The notes: generated by a model from the letters alone, not told the origin. A stretch of 64,000 nt of DNA from Niallia endozanthoxylica (GCF_008710145.1 NZ_VYKL01000004.1:121451-185450), one strand, 5' to 3'. Numbered from the stretch's first letter, positions 1 to 9,147 are shown. Numbers and translations are program-made.

Positions 1-1094
1 TCAAGATTGAACGTCCAGGACATGGAGATGATACGAGGCACTGGCATCCGCCGTTATGGGGAGGGGAATCTTCCACTTTCCTGGCGTTAAATCGCAATAA
101 GAAAAGCCTTTGCGTTGATCTTAATCATCCAGACGGACAGAAAATTGTACATGAATTAGTCGAAAAGGCAGACATCTTTATCCATAGCTTGAAGCCAGGA
201 AGTGAAGAATCTCGCGGACTCGGTTATGAAACATTATCTGAAATCAATCCTTCTTTAATCTACGCAGCAATTAGTGCGTTCGGTGATAAAGGAAAAATGA
301 AAAACAAGCCAGGCTATGACCCGCTTATACAAGCGTACAGCGGCATTATGAGTTTGACAGGAAATGAAGGGGATGACCCAGCTCGTGTTGGTGTATCGAT
401 TGTAGATATGGCAACAGGTATGTGGAATTTGATTGGTATACTAAGTGCCCTTCACCAACGCAACCAAACTGGTAAAGGCTGCAAAGTAGCAAACAGTTTA
501 TTAGAAACAGGAGTAGCATGGGTAACATTACAGCTTTCTACGTACATGGCATCCGGAAATCTTCCTAAGAAGATGGGAACTGGAATGGCGACAACGGCAC
601 CATATGAGGCTTTTAAAACAAAAGGTGACCAATGGGCGATCATTGCAGCGGGTAACAATCGATTGTTTAAGAATTTATGTGCAGCGCTTCAAATGCCTGA
701 GCTAGTAGAGGATCCTCGATTTGAAACCAATTCAACAAGGGTTCAAAATCGTAAAGAGCTTCACAGAATTATAGAAGAACGCACCTTAGGCTATGAGGTG
801 GATGAACTTGTCAGCTTAATGGCGGAATACAATGTACCAAGCTCTCCAATTAATACATTGGATCGCGTACTCCGTGATGAACAAATCAATGCGCTTTCTC
901 TGATTAAACCTGTTGAAGATTTTCGGGTTTCTGATTTCCGAATGGTAGATCTTCCATTCCGAATCAATGAAGAACGAGGCAACCTTCAATCACTGCCACC
1001 GCTATTAGGGGAGCATACGGATGAAATTCTTAGCTCTTTAAATTACTCAAAAGAAGTTTTGGAGCAGCTCAAGAGCAAGAGCATTATTGGTTAG
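1..1094 (+). CDS. Family III (CaiB/BaiF) CoA-transferase, 5'-truncated by the window
   Basis: Transfers CoA between an acyl-CoA donor and a carboxylic acid, activating the acid for the CoA-dependent enzymes that follow. The reading frame is open from base 3, before any start codon, so the beginning of the gene lies outside the window. The first visible residues (KIERPGHGDD) match the N-terminal nucleotide-binding part of the family, which usually begins about 40 residues earlier. The segment SLLETG sits where the family usually has its catalytic Asp, so a Glu may stand there (aligned by eye). The stop is 10 nt before the HMG-CoA-lyase-like gene, so the two are probably co-transcribed. A second transferase/lyase pair lies at 9247-11411. 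The acid substrate is unknown. Confidence 0.85.
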   Translation, partial: KIERPGHGDDTRHWHPPLWGGESSTFLALNRNKKSLCVDLNHPDGQKIVHELVEKADIFIHSLKPGSEESRGLGYETLSEINPSLIYAAISAFGDKGKMKNKPGYDPLIQAYSGIMSLTGNEGDDPARVGVSIVDMATGMWNLIGILSALHQRNQTGKGCKVANSLLETGVAWVTLQLSTYMASGNLPKKMGTGMATTAPYEAFKTKGDQWAIIAAGNNRLFKNLCAALQMPELVEDPRFETNSTRVQNRKELHRIIEERTLGYEVDELVSLMAEYNVPSSPINTLDRVLRDEQINALSLIKPVEDFRVSDFRMVDLPFRINEERGNLQSLPPLLGEHTDEILSSLNYSKEVLEQLKSKSIIG

Positions 1095-1104
1095 GAGGCA
1101 GACC

Positions 1105-2073
1105 ATGAATTTACCCCAACACGTTGAATTGTATGAGGTAGGACCAAGGGAAGGCTTTCAATCGGAGACAAGCAAGATTGCAACAGAGGATAAAATCAGC
1201 TTTATTAATTCACTGAGCCAAACTGGACTCAAAAATATTGAGGTTACATCCTTTGTCAGTCCGAAATGGGTACCGCAGATGGCAGATGCTGAAATGGTAT
1301 TAGCAAAGATTGATAGAGTGCCAGGTGTGGCTTATCGGGCAGCATATCTGAATTTGAAAGGGCTTGAGCGAGCGCTAACGAACAACGTGACATTGGATGG
1401 AAGTCTTGTCCTATCTGCAAGTAATGCCTTTTCAAAGCGGAATATGAATAAATCGACGAGTGAAATGCTCGAAACACTGCCAGAATGGATTGAGGCCTAC
1501 AAGGGAGCAGGTATTCGAGTGAAACAGATGGGATTCATGGCCTCCTTTGGCTGTAACTTTGAAGGCTACATTTACTTAGATCATTTGCTCGATATCATGA
1601 GCAAGGTTATTTCCTTAGCAGAAAGCTATGGAGAAAAAATACAAAAGGTCAAGCTAGCCGATACAATGGGCTGGGCTAACCCGGAACAGATTAAACGAAC
1701 CGTTCGTGCTATTCAGGATAAATGGCCGGAGCTTAATATCCATTTGCATTTGCATGATACACGCGGACTTGGCCTTGCAAACGTTTACGCAGCACTTCAG
1801 GAAGGTCTATGGGAATTCGATACGGCGGCTGCAGGACTTGGAGGATGTCCATTTGCTGCAGTAAAAGGGGCGCCGGGAAACATTTCTACAGAGGATGTCG
1901 CATTTCTATGCGAGGAAATGGGTATTGATACAGGACTAAACCTGGAGGCATTAGTTGAATGCTCCAAGATGGCTGAAAGGATTGTAGGGCGAGAGCTCCC
2001 AGGGCATCTATCAAAGGGCGGGGTTCTTCCCGGAATCAGACCACAATCGTGGATGCAGGTACAAGGATCATAA
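1105..2073 (+). CDS. HMG-CoA lyase-like enzyme (DRE-TIM metallolyase), copy 1
   Basis: Retro-Claisen lyase of the 3-hydroxy-3-methylglutaryl-CoA lyase family; it would split a 3-hydroxyacyl-CoA into acetyl-CoA and a ketoacid or keto product. 322 aa. Visible signatures: EVGPREGFQSE near residues 11-21, HLHLHDTRG with the metal-binding histidines, and GLGGCPFA with the catalytic Cys. Classical HMG-CoA lyases have Arg-Asp in the first motif; here it is Arg15-Glu16, and the second copy at 10473 keeps Arg-Asp. The ATG at 1105 is chosen because TAGGAGG lies 7 nt upstream; the longer in-frame TTG at 1087 has no such site. The pairing with a CoA-transferase suggests a free dicarboxylic or hydroxy acid is activated and then cleaved. 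The substrate is open. Confidence 0.85.
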   Translation: MNLPQHVELYEVGPREGFQSETSKIATEDKISFINSLSQTGLKNIEVTSFVSPKWVPQMADAEMVLAKIDRVPGVAYRAAYLNLKGLERALTNNVTLDGSLVLSASNAFSKRNMNKSTSEMLETLPEWIEAYKGAGIRVKQMGFMASFGCNFEGYIYLDHLLDIMSKVISLAESYGEKIQKVKLADTMGWANPEQIKRTVRAIQDKWPELNIHLHLHDTRGLGLANVYAALQEGLWEFDTAAAGLGGCPFAAVKGAPGNISTEDVAFLCEEMGIDTGLNLEALVECSKMAERIVGRELPGHLSKGGVLPGIRPQSWMQVQGS

Positions 2074-2114
2074 ATTAATAGAAAAATAAATTGACTAACA
2101 TGGAGGAATGAAAG

Positions 2115-3275
2115 ATGGATTTCGAATTTTCTGACTTACAAAATGATATTCGCGCAGGAGTGAGAGAGGTTTGCTCCCGCTTTGATTTAGATTATTGGAG
2201 ACAATCCCATGAGGAACATACCTATCCGACAGAATTTGTTAAAGCTATGAGTGACGCAGGCTGGTTAGGTGCACTAATTCCGGAAGAGTACGGCGGTTCA
2301 GGGTTAGGTTTTACAGAAGGAGCTATTATTTTAGAAGAAGTCAACCGTTCCGGTGGAAACTCTAACCAGGTTCATGCCCAAATGTATACAATGGGTGCTC
2401 TTCTAAGACACGGAAGTGAAGAACAAAAGCGCAAATATTTACCGCAAATTGCGGATGGTTCCTTAAGATTGCAAACGTTTGCAGTTACAGAGCCTGACGC
2501 TGGTACGGACACAACGAAAATTAAAACATTCGCTGAGAAAAAGGGAGACCGCTACATTATTAACGGCCAAAAAATCTTTATCTCCCGTTTCAATAATACG
2601 GATTTGATGCTGCTTCTTGCTCGTACAACACCGCTTGACAAAGTAGAAAAAAGAACACATGGTATCAGCTTATTCTTGATTGATACTCGTGAAGTTGGAA
2701 ACGGTATTGAATCAACGAAAATCTCGACTATGCTTGGCGGAGACACGAATCAGTTGTTCTTCAATGACCTTGAAGTACCTGAGGAATGCTTGATTGGTGA
2801 AGAAGGAAGAGGACTTTACTGCGTGATGGACGGAATGGTTGCAGAAAGAATTCTTGTATCCGGTTCTGCGCTTGGTAATGGTAAGTGGTTTATTGATCAG
2901 GCAGTGAAGTATGCAAACGAGCGCGTTGTATTTAACCGTCCAATCGGTCAAAACCAAGGTATCCAGTTCCCGATTGCGCAAGCTTATATGGAGCTTCAAG
3001 CCGCGGAGGCGTTGATGTATAAAGCAGCAACTAAATTCGATAACAAACTGCAGGCTGGTGCTGAAGCAAATATGGCGAAATACCTATGCTCTGAGGCTGC
3101 TTATCATGCGGCTGAAGCGTGTATGCAAACGCACGGCGGCTATGCTGCAGCAAATGAGTACCACATCAACCGTAAGTGGATGCAAGCAAGAATGATGAAG
3201 ATTGCTCCAATCTCTTCGAATCTAATCTTAAGCCATGTAGGTCAGCACGTATTGAAAATGCCAAGATCATATTAA
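2115..3275 (+). CDS. Acyl-CoA dehydrogenase
   Basis: FAD-dependent alpha,beta-dehydrogenation of an acyl-CoA in the cytoplasm. 386 aa, normal length, with the three usual domains: helical N-terminus, beta domain with FAVTEPDAGTD near 122-132, and C-terminal helices with QTHGGYAAANEY. The usual C-terminal catalytic Glu (in a YEGT-type motif) is missing: that stretch reads IAPISSNL. A Glu at residue 244 (MVAERILVSG) lies where isovaleryl-CoA and long-chain dehydrogenases carry their base, so the enzyme may be of that type. The start has GGAGG at good distance. It follows the lyase by 41 nt and precedes an enoyl-CoA hydratase, fitting a beta-oxidation-like step in the same pathway. Confidence 0.88.
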   Translation: MDFEFSDLQNDIRAGVREVCSRFDLDYWRQSHEEHTYPTEFVKAMSDAGWLGALIPEEYGGSGLGFTEGAIILEEVNRSGGNSNQVHAQMYTMGALLRHGSEEQKRKYLPQIADGSLRLQTFAVTEPDAGTDTTKIKTFAEKKGDRYIINGQKIFISRFNNTDLMLLLARTTPLDKVEKRTHGISLFLIDTREVGNGIESTKISTMLGGDTNQLFFNDLEVPEECLIGEEGRGLYCVMDGMVAERILVSGSALGNGKWFIDQAVKYANERVVFNRPIGQNQGIQFPIAQAYMELQAAEALMYKAATKFDNKLQAGAEANMAKYLCSEAAYHAAEACMQTHGGYAAANEYHINRKWMQARMMKIAPISSNLILSHVGQHVLKMPRSY

Positions 3276-3304
3276 GAGAGATTCGAGAAAGGAGGGCGAT
3301 TTTT

Positions 3305-4111
3305 GTGAGTATAGTGAAAGAATCCTACGAAATGTTAAAGGTTGAATATAAAGGAGAAAACAATGAAATTCTGGTTGTTACGCTCAATCGACCTGAAGTA
3401 ATGAATGCGATGAATACTCAAATGCTTGAGGAAAGGTTAAGGCTTTTCCGCGAAGAGGCTTACAACGAAGATTTAAGATGCGTTGTTATCACCGGTGCAG
3501 GGGATAGAGCGTTCAGTACCGGGGGCGATTTAAAGGAACGCAACGGAATGAGCGACGGCACGTGGAAACGACAGCATCATGTCATTGAGGACTTAGTTCT
3601 GTTAACACGGGATTTTCCAGTACCTGTTATCGCTGCTGTGGAAGGCTATGCCCTTGCTGGCGGCTGTGAATTGGCACTGTCAACTGATTTTATCATTGCT
3701 TCGGAAACAGCTGTTTTCGGTTTGTCAGAAGCATTAAGAGGGATTCTGCCTGGTGGCGGAGGCCTGCAAAATCTAGCGAGAGCAATTGGCGTACGACGAG
3801 CTAAGGAGCTTATCTATACAGGTCGCAAAATTGATGCGGCATTAGCATACGAATGGGGCATGGTCAACCGAGTTGTTTCCAAGGGTAAAGCGCTGGAAAC
3901 GGCATTGGAATTAGCAGAAAAAATAGCGGAAACCGCCCCAATGGCAGTTAGAGCGGCAAAGGTCTCAATTAACAAAGGATCTGATACAGATTATCAAACT
4001 GCCTACGCTCTAGATATTGCGGCATACAACCAGTTGGTAACATCAAAAGACCGGTTAGAGGGAGTGGCAGCTTTTAATGAAAAGCGTAAACCAAGATGGA
4101 AAAATCAATAA
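3305..4111 (+). CDS. Enoyl-CoA hydratase/isomerase (crotonase family)
   Basis: Hydrates, or possibly isomerises, an enoyl-CoA, plausibly the product of the preceding dehydrogenase. 268 aa. Oxyanion-hole residues are in the segment EGYALAGGCELAL, and both glutamates of the hydratase pair can be seen by eye: in FGLSEALRGILPGGGG and in AKELIYTG. That favours real hydration chemistry. The start is the GTG at 3305, 8 nt after AAAGGAGGG; a longer frame back to 3176 overlaps the dehydrogenase and lacks a ribosome site. The 3' end overlaps or abuts the next gene. The exact enoyl-CoA cannot be told from sequence. Confidence 0.87.
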   Translation: MSIVKESYEMLKVEYKGENNEILVVTLNRPEVMNAMNTQMLEERLRLFREEAYNEDLRCVVITGAGDRAFSTGGDLKERNGMSDGTWKRQHHVIEDLVLLTRDFPVPVIAAVEGYALAGGCELALSTDFIIASETAVFGLSEALRGILPGGGGLQNLARAIGVRRAKELIYTGRKIDAALAYEWGMVNRVVSKGKALETALELAEKIAETAPMAVRAAKVSINKGSDTDYQTAYALDIAAYNQLVTSKDRLEGVAAFNEKRKPRWKNQ

Positions 4112-4118
4112 GGATTTA

Positions 4119-5543
4119 ATGACAAAGCTTACTGCCTTTATTACGGAAACAACTTATGAACAGCTTCCAGAGGAAATGGTGGAATTAGCCAAGCAGGCTA
4201 TGATTGATACAGTTGGGGTGGCATTAGCCGGGTGGAATGAAACTGCCGTAGAAAAGGCTAAAAAGGTATATGTCTCGCAGGATAGCGGGCAGGAGGGTGT
4301 TTCTTCTCTTTGGGGGGATCTAGTGAAGGTAGATTATGACAAAGCAGCCATTATTAATGGAACAGCCTCCCATGTGTTGGATTATGACGATGCCTCGGTG
4401 GGTGTCGTCATCCATCCAAGCGCTCCAATTCTGTCTGCGATAACACCTCTTGCTGAAAAGCTGAAAAGCTCTGGTAAGGAAGTCATTACAGCCTATAGCA
4501 TTGGCACAGAGGTCATGGTCCGGATTGGGCAGGTAATGGGGATTCGCCATTATAATCTCGGCTGGCATGCCACTGATACATTGGGAACAATCGGAGCGGT
4601 GGCGGCCTCTTCCTATCTGCTTCATCTTAATGATGAACAATGTTCTCACGCTATTGCCATTGCTGCATCGATGACCGGGGGGCTGCAGAAGAATTTCGGC
4701 TCTATGACCAAGTCACTACATGTTGGAATGGCGGCAGCACACGGCATTCAGGCAGCCATCTTAGCTGAACAGGGCTTTACAGGAAATAAGGATATTTTCG
4801 GAAAACGCGGCTTTTTCATGGCATTTAGCGGCGGGGCTGATGAAGAGGAGCTGCAAAAAGCGATGGATTCCATCACTTTCGGAGAGCCCTACGATATGCT
4901 AGAAGGATTATCTGTCAAAAAGTTCCCTTGCTGCTTTGGTACACACCGCTTTATCCAAGGAGCACTGGAGCTTAAAGAGGAGCAACGCTTGAGCTTAGAG
5001 GATATAGATGAAATTGTGCTGCAAGCGCAGCCAAGAAGTCTCTTGCCTTTAGTTCATTCTCGGCCAGTAACAGGATTACAAGGAAAGTTCAGTGCTGAAT
5101 ATACCGTACTGGCTGCTATAGCCGATGGACATGTGAGACTGAGCAGCTTTGAGGATAATCAAGTGCTGCGTGTAGACATTCAGAAGCTGCTTCCGTCGGT
5201 TCTTGTGTTGGAATTGCAGGAATCGGAGGAAGACAAGCGACTTAATCGAAGGTTAGCGGTAGAAATTAAAATAAAAACAAAGAATGGGCAAGTGTATGAA
5301 AAATCGGTTCAACACGCACCAGGCTCCAAAGAAAAACCATTGAGTGAAGCAGAGCACCGTGAGAAGTGGATTAGCTGCTTGAGTCATTATAGCCAGTCCT
5401 CACATGAACATGGCAGCATAGAGTCAATCGCACATGATCTGTATGATCAAGGTTTGAAAATCGATACATACACATGCTTTAGTGATTGGATTAACGAGAT
5501 ACACAAACAATTGAATGATTATAAACCAAAACAGATGATTTGA
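4119..5543 (+). CDS. MmgE/PrpD family protein
   Basis: Member of the family containing 2-methylcitrate dehydratase (PrpD/MmgE), cis-aconitate decarboxylase and iminodisuccinate epimerase. 474 aa from the chosen start, close to family length. Seen: MTKLTAFITETTYEQLPEEM at the N-terminus, DTVGVALAG, the conserved HASHVLDYDD-like segment (ASHVLDYDD) and KKFPCCFGTHR. An in-frame ATG at 4077 would overlap the hydratase by 35 nt; the ATG at 4119 has AAGGA just upstream and matches the usual N-terminus, but the choice is not certain. With the aconitase at 11436 in the same block it hints at a branched tricarboxylate or methylcitrate-like intermediate, but no methylcitrate synthase or lyase is visible here. 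Confidence 0.82.
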   Translation: MTKLTAFITETTYEQLPEEMVELAKQAMIDTVGVALAGWNETAVEKAKKVYVSQDSGQEGVSSLWGDLVKVDYDKAAIINGTASHVLDYDDASVGVVIHPSAPILSAITPLAEKLKSSGKEVITAYSIGTEVMVRIGQVMGIRHYNLGWHATDTLGTIGAVAASSYLLHLNDEQCSHAIAIAASMTGGLQKNFGSMTKSLHVGMAAAHGIQAAILAEQGFTGNKDIFGKRGFFMAFSGGADEEELQKAMDSITFGEPYDMLEGLSVKKFPCCFGTHRFIQGALELKEEQRLSLEDIDEIVLQAQPRSLLPLVHSRPVTGLQGKFSAEYTVLAAIADGHVRLSSFEDNQVLRVDIQKLLPSVLVLELQESEEDKRLNRRLAVEIKIKTKNGQVYEKSVQHAPGSKEKPLSEAEHREKWISCLSHYSQSSHEHGSIESIAHDLYDQGLKIDTYTCFSDWINEIHKQLNDYKPKQMI

Positions 5544-5577
5544 TTCCATAAGGGAATCAAGCGGGAGGAGTATCATA

Positions 5578-6411
5578 ATGAAAATTGCATTGTTCAACGA
5601 AAATCGCGTTGGTGTTGTCGATGGCAGCAATGTGATCGATATTACTGAATTAACAGCTTGGAATAATGAGGAACCACAAGCTTCCCTGGTCAAGCTGATG
5701 GGAGAATTCGAAACTTTAAGACCAAAGATTGAAGCAGGTTTAAGCTCTTGCCCTGTATATCCTGTATCGGACGTTGCGCTTCGTGCTCCTGTTCCAAATC
5801 CGAGTAAAATTGTAGCAGCTCCTATTAATTATATTCTGCATAAACAAGAGATGAACACCGCTTTAACGGTGGACGGTCTAGGGTTTTTCCTCAAATCGCC
5901 TTCTTCAATTATTGGACCTGATCAAACGGTACTGCTGCCGTTCAGAGACCGAAGAGTGGATCATGAAGCGGAAATTGCTTTTGTAGTTGGTAAGGAAGCA
6001 AAGGATGTTAAGGCAGAGGATGCGTCTGAGTACATCTTCGGATATCTTGCCTTAATGGACATTACGGTCCGCGGTAAGGAAGATCGACCATGGCGCAAAT
6101 CCTTCGATACCTTTACTCCAATCGGTCCATGGATTGTGACAGGAGACGAAGTGGAGAACCCGAATCAACTGCAAATGAATCTGTGGGTTAATGATGAAAT
6201 TAGACAATCGGCCAACACGAGTGACCTCATTTACGATTGCTATAAATTCTTTGAGGCGGCTTCTAGTGTCATGACGCTGCTTCCAGGAGATATTATTACG
6301 ACTGGAACACCTGAAGGAGTAGCTCCAATTACAAAGGGTGATACCGTACGCATTCATATTGAAAGAATCGGTGAGTTTTCCGTACAGGTTGACTATAAGC
6401 CGGGCATTTGA
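5578..6411 (+). CDS. Fumarylacetoacetate hydrolase-family protein (candidate fumarylpyruvate/maleylpyruvate hydrolase)
   Basis: Mg-dependent C-C hydrolase. 277 aa. The N-terminal lid-like part (about 1-70) precedes the FAH core with VDHEAEIAFVVG, a metal-site Asp in YLALMDITVRGKE, FTPIGPW and TGTPEGV. Because gentisate 1,2-dioxygenase is two genes downstream, the likely role is hydrolysis of the gentisate ring-opening product to pyruvate plus fumarate or maleate. No maleylpyruvate isomerase is visible in the window, so either it is encoded elsewhere or this enzyme hydrolyses maleylpyruvate directly. The start has GGGAGGAG upstream. Other dioxo-acid substrates remain possible. Confidence 0.85.
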   Translation: MKIALFNENRVGVVDGSNVIDITELTAWNNEEPQASLVKLMGEFETLRPKIEAGLSSCPVYPVSDVALRAPVPNPSKIVAAPINYILHKQEMNTALTVDGLGFFLKSPSSIIGPDQTVLLPFRDRRVDHEAEIAFVVGKEAKDVKAEDASEYIFGYLALMDITVRGKEDRPWRKSFDTFTPIGPWIVTGDEVENPNQLQMNLWVNDEIRQSANTSDLIYDCYKFFEAASSVMTLLPGDIITTGTPEGVAPITKGDTVRIHIERIGEFSVQVDYKPGI

Positions 6412-6448
6412 CCATTTTATTTGTATACCGACAGCTAGGAGAATTCGT

Positions 6449-6646
6449 ATGGTTAATACAGAAATAGATGAATTAGTACACAGAATTAAGAAACTGAGAA
6501 CTGAAATGATTGAAGCTGCTGCAGAAACTGGACTAAATAGTTATAGAACCATTTCCTACAGTCAGAAATTAGATAAACTCATCATGATCTATCAAAAACA
6601 AAAAGATATAAAAGAAATAGTATTTAATCAAAATGAAATGATTTGA
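6449..6646 (+). CDS. Spo0E-like aspartyl-phosphate phosphatase
   Basis: Short helical-hairpin protein of the Spo0E/YisI/YnzD family, which removes phosphate from response regulators such as Spo0A~P and so delays sporulation. 65 aa. The family pattern is clear: ELVHRIKKLRTEM in helix 1, GLNSYRTISYSQKLDKLIMIYQK in two overlapping pieces giving the loop and the SQ(K/E)LD signature of helix 2. The ATG at 6449 is 6 nt after TAGGAGA; the longer frame from 6338 lies inside the FAH gene. It sits between the FAH hydrolase and the gentisate dioxygenase on the same strand, an odd place for a sporulation phosphatase. Its target cannot be read from the sequence. Confidence 0.85.
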   Translation: MVNTEIDELVHRIKKLRTEMIEAAAETGLNSYRTISYSQKLDKLIMIYQKQKDIKEIVFNQNEMI

Positions 6647-6754
6647 ATGTTGTTCATTTGTTTTATCCTTACTTTTTGTTTAATTATACGAATTTGAAAT
6701 GAATTAAAATGACTTTATTGTTACTGTACGTTATTACGAAAGTGGGGAAGTAAT

Positions 6755-7894
6755 ATGTCGGAACATAAATCAAAACAACAATGGACACCAGAATTGCTGG
6801 ATTTCCACCAGGAGCTGAAGGATAAGAATATGGGCCCTTTATGGGCTTCCGTATTCAGCTCACATCAGCCAAAGCCGCGAGCGGTTCCCTATTTGTGGAA
6901 AAAAAAGCAGATTCTCGAAGCTCTAGATAAAGCCAAGGAGCTGCTCGAGGTAGGTACGGGATCCATTGACCGGCGGGCCATCTATTTAATCAATCCGGGT
7001 ATGAAGCATTTGGAACCGCACGGATGGGGCGGGGCAACGCAAACGCTGTATGCAGCCGTTCAAGCACTTAATCCAGGAGAAATCGCTCCATCTCACAGGC
7101 ATATGACTTCAGCACTGAGGTTTATTATGGAAGGTCATGGCGCATCTGGCATTGTGAACGGTGTGAAATATCATTTCGAACCGGGGGACTATGTCATTAC
7201 ACCGGAGTGGTGCTGGCACGATCATGTGAATGAAGGAAACGAAACGGTGCTATGGATGGACTGTTTAGATATTCCTTTCACTTCAGCACTGACAAGCTCC
7301 TTCTTCGAGTTGTATCCCGAGGAGCAGCAGCCGGTTGAATTTCCTGTAGATTATGGTACAAAGCGTTATGCAGGTGGCATGGTACGACCAATTTCCGATC
7401 GCAAACCTTCAGCTGCACCGCTTGGACGATACACATGGGATTTAACGAAACAAGCACTGGATGGGCAGAGTGAATTGAATCCAGATTCATTCGACGGGTT
7501 CGCTGTAGAATATATCAATCCTTCTACGGGCAAAGACGCAAATGGAAGAGTCGGCGCAAGAATGCAGAAGCTGCCAGTTCAATATAAGGGAAAAGCACAT
7601 CGCCATGTGCATAGCTCAGTCTATCATGTGCACAAAGGCAGCGGGTATACGGTAATGAACGGGATTCGTTTTGACTGGGAAGAGGGGGACTTCTTCGCAT
7701 TGCCTGCGTGGACATGGCATGAACATGTGAATACATCTGAAACAGAAGAAGCATTTTTGTTCTCTACGAATGACCTGCCAATTTTGGAGCCTTTTAGCTT
7801 TGAACGAGAAGAAGCTTATACAGAAAATGGTGGTTATCAGGAGATTCAATCTGTTTTTGAGCCTGATCTATCAGATGTAATAGCAATAGATTAG
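6755..7894 (+). CDS. Gentisate 1,2-dioxygenase
   Basis: Fe(II) ring-cleaving enzyme converting gentisate (2,5-dihydroxybenzoate) plus O2 to maleylpyruvate. 379 aa, typical for the bicupin family. First cupin, about residues 95-175: APSHRHMTSALRFIMEG with metal-binding histidines and TPEWCWHDHVNEG. Second cupin, about 280-345: GKAHRHVHSSVYHVHKG and PAWTWHEHVNTSE; both domains keep histidines. SD GTGGGGAAG lies 5 nt before the ATG. The 108 nt gap before it has no clear hairpin. The next gene encodes an FAD monooxygenase of the hydroxybenzoate type that would supply gentisate. 1-hydroxy-2-naphthoate or salicylate dioxygenase activity is possible in this family. Confidence 0.9.
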   Translation: MSEHKSKQQWTPELLDFHQELKDKNMGPLWASVFSSHQPKPRAVPYLWKKKQILEALDKAKELLEVGTGSIDRRAIYLINPGMKHLEPHGWGGATQTLYAAVQALNPGEIAPSHRHMTSALRFIMEGHGASGIVNGVKYHFEPGDYVITPEWCWHDHVNEGNETVLWMDCLDIPFTSALTSSFFELYPEEQQPVEFPVDYGTKRYAGGMVRPISDRKPSAAPLGRYTWDLTKQALDGQSELNPDSFDGFAVEYINPSTGKDANGRVGARMQKLPVQYKGKAHRHVHSSVYHVHKGSGYTVMNGIRFDWEEGDFFALPAWTWHEHVNTSETEEAFLFSTNDLPILEPFSFEREEAYTENGGYQEIQSVFEPDLSDVIAID

Positions 7895-7925
7895 TAGAAT
7901 CATAATAATAGATGGGGTGATTGTA

Positions 7926-9113
7926 ATGGGAGAAGTCAAAGAGGTCATCGTTGTAGGCGGTGGAATTGGTGGTTTAGCTGCTACTCTTGGAATTGCAAAA
8001 TTAGGAAAAAAGGTAACAGTGCTTGAACAGGCGCCGCAGTTTGGTGAGGTGGGCGCCGGATTACAGGTAGCTCCGAACGGCTTGCGTGCGCTTGATGCTT
8101 TAGGAGTTCTTGATGAAGTCTATAAACATGCGGTGTTTCCTCGCCGTCATGTGTTCATGGACACATTGAGCGGTAATGAGCTATCTGCTGTGCAATTTGG
8201 AGATAAATTCCGTGAGAGCTTCGGGTATCCATACATCGTTATTCATCGTTCAGATCTCCATAGTGTATTACTAAAGGCTTGTCAATCTTTAGACAATATT
8301 TCTTTCTTGACTAATCATCGATTGGAGTCCATTGAGGAATTTGATGATTATGTGGAATTACGTTGTGAAAATGGTGCTGTACTGAAAGGAGAAACAGTAA
8401 TCGGTGCGGATGGTATCCGTTCGGTGACACGTAAACTAGTTAGTCAAGCAGATCCAGTTATCTCTAAGTATGTGGCTTATCGCTTTACCGTTCCAATGTC
8501 AGAAATGACGATTGATATCGATTGGGATGAGAAATTAACGTGGATTGGGCCTGGCGTTCATTTGGTTCAATATCCGGTACGTCATAAGAGTGTCATTAAC
8601 CAAGTAGCGGTATTCAAAAGCTACAAATATAGTGAGAACTCTGATGATTGGGGAACGGCGGAGGAACTTCATACGATGTTCGGTGAGAGTTGTTCAACCA
8701 TTAAAGAATCCCTGAAGTTCGCTGAAAGCGGCTTGGTCACAAAGCTGTTTGATATCGAACCGCTGGAACGATGGTCAACTAATCGCGTGACGCTTTTGGG
8801 CGATAGTGCTCATGCCATGCTGCAATATCTAGCACAGGGGGCTTGTCAAGCACTTGAGGATGCTGTTTGTTTAACGGAAAAATTACGTGATAACGGTTCA
8901 AATATAGCCAAAGCATTGGACGAATATCAACAAGAACGCATTCCAAGAACAGCACAGGTCCAACGTGGAGCACGGACTTGGGGAGAAATCAAGCATGCTG
9001 AAGATTCGGTTACAAGACTTCTTCGAAATACCATTATGCTGAATCGCCCAGCAGACGATTACACGTATTTGGAATGGTTGTACAAAGAAAGAAAAAAGCT
9101 TACCACTGTTTAA
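7926..9113 (+). CDS. FAD-dependent aromatic monooxygenase (3-hydroxybenzoate 6-hydroxylase/salicylate hydroxylase type)
   Basis: NAD(P)H- and FAD-dependent single-component hydroxylase. 395 aa. Seen: dinucleotide-binding GGGIGGLAATLG near residue 12, ADGIRS of the middle DG motif, and LLGDSAHAM of the GD motif that binds FAD ribityl. Directly downstream of gentisate dioxygenase, so conversion of 3-hydroxybenzoate to gentisate is the most economical role; salicylate 5-hydroxylation is usually done by other enzyme types. The ATG at 7926 is taken because GGGGTG lies 6 nt upstream; the GTG at 7917 is part of that site. The transcription unit ends at the hairpin at 9148-9187. Confidence 0.87.
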   Translation: MGEVKEVIVVGGGIGGLAATLGIAKLGKKVTVLEQAPQFGEVGAGLQVAPNGLRALDALGVLDEVYKHAVFPRRHVFMDTLSGNELSAVQFGDKFRESFGYPYIVIHRSDLHSVLLKACQSLDNISFLTNHRLESIEEFDDYVELRCENGAVLKGETVIGADGIRSVTRKLVSQADPVISKYVAYRFTVPMSEMTIDIDWDEKLTWIGPGVHLVQYPVRHKSVINQVAVFKSYKYSENSDDWGTAEELHTMFGESCSTIKESLKFAESGLVTKLFDIEPLERWSTNRVTLLGDSAHAMLQYLAQGACQALEDAVCLTEKLRDNGSNIAKALDEYQQERIPRTAQVQRGARTWGEIKHAEDSVTRLLRNTIMLNRPADDYTYLEWLYKERKKLTTV

Positions 9114-9147
9114 AATAGAAGAAATAGGTTCTAATCTTAACTATTTA

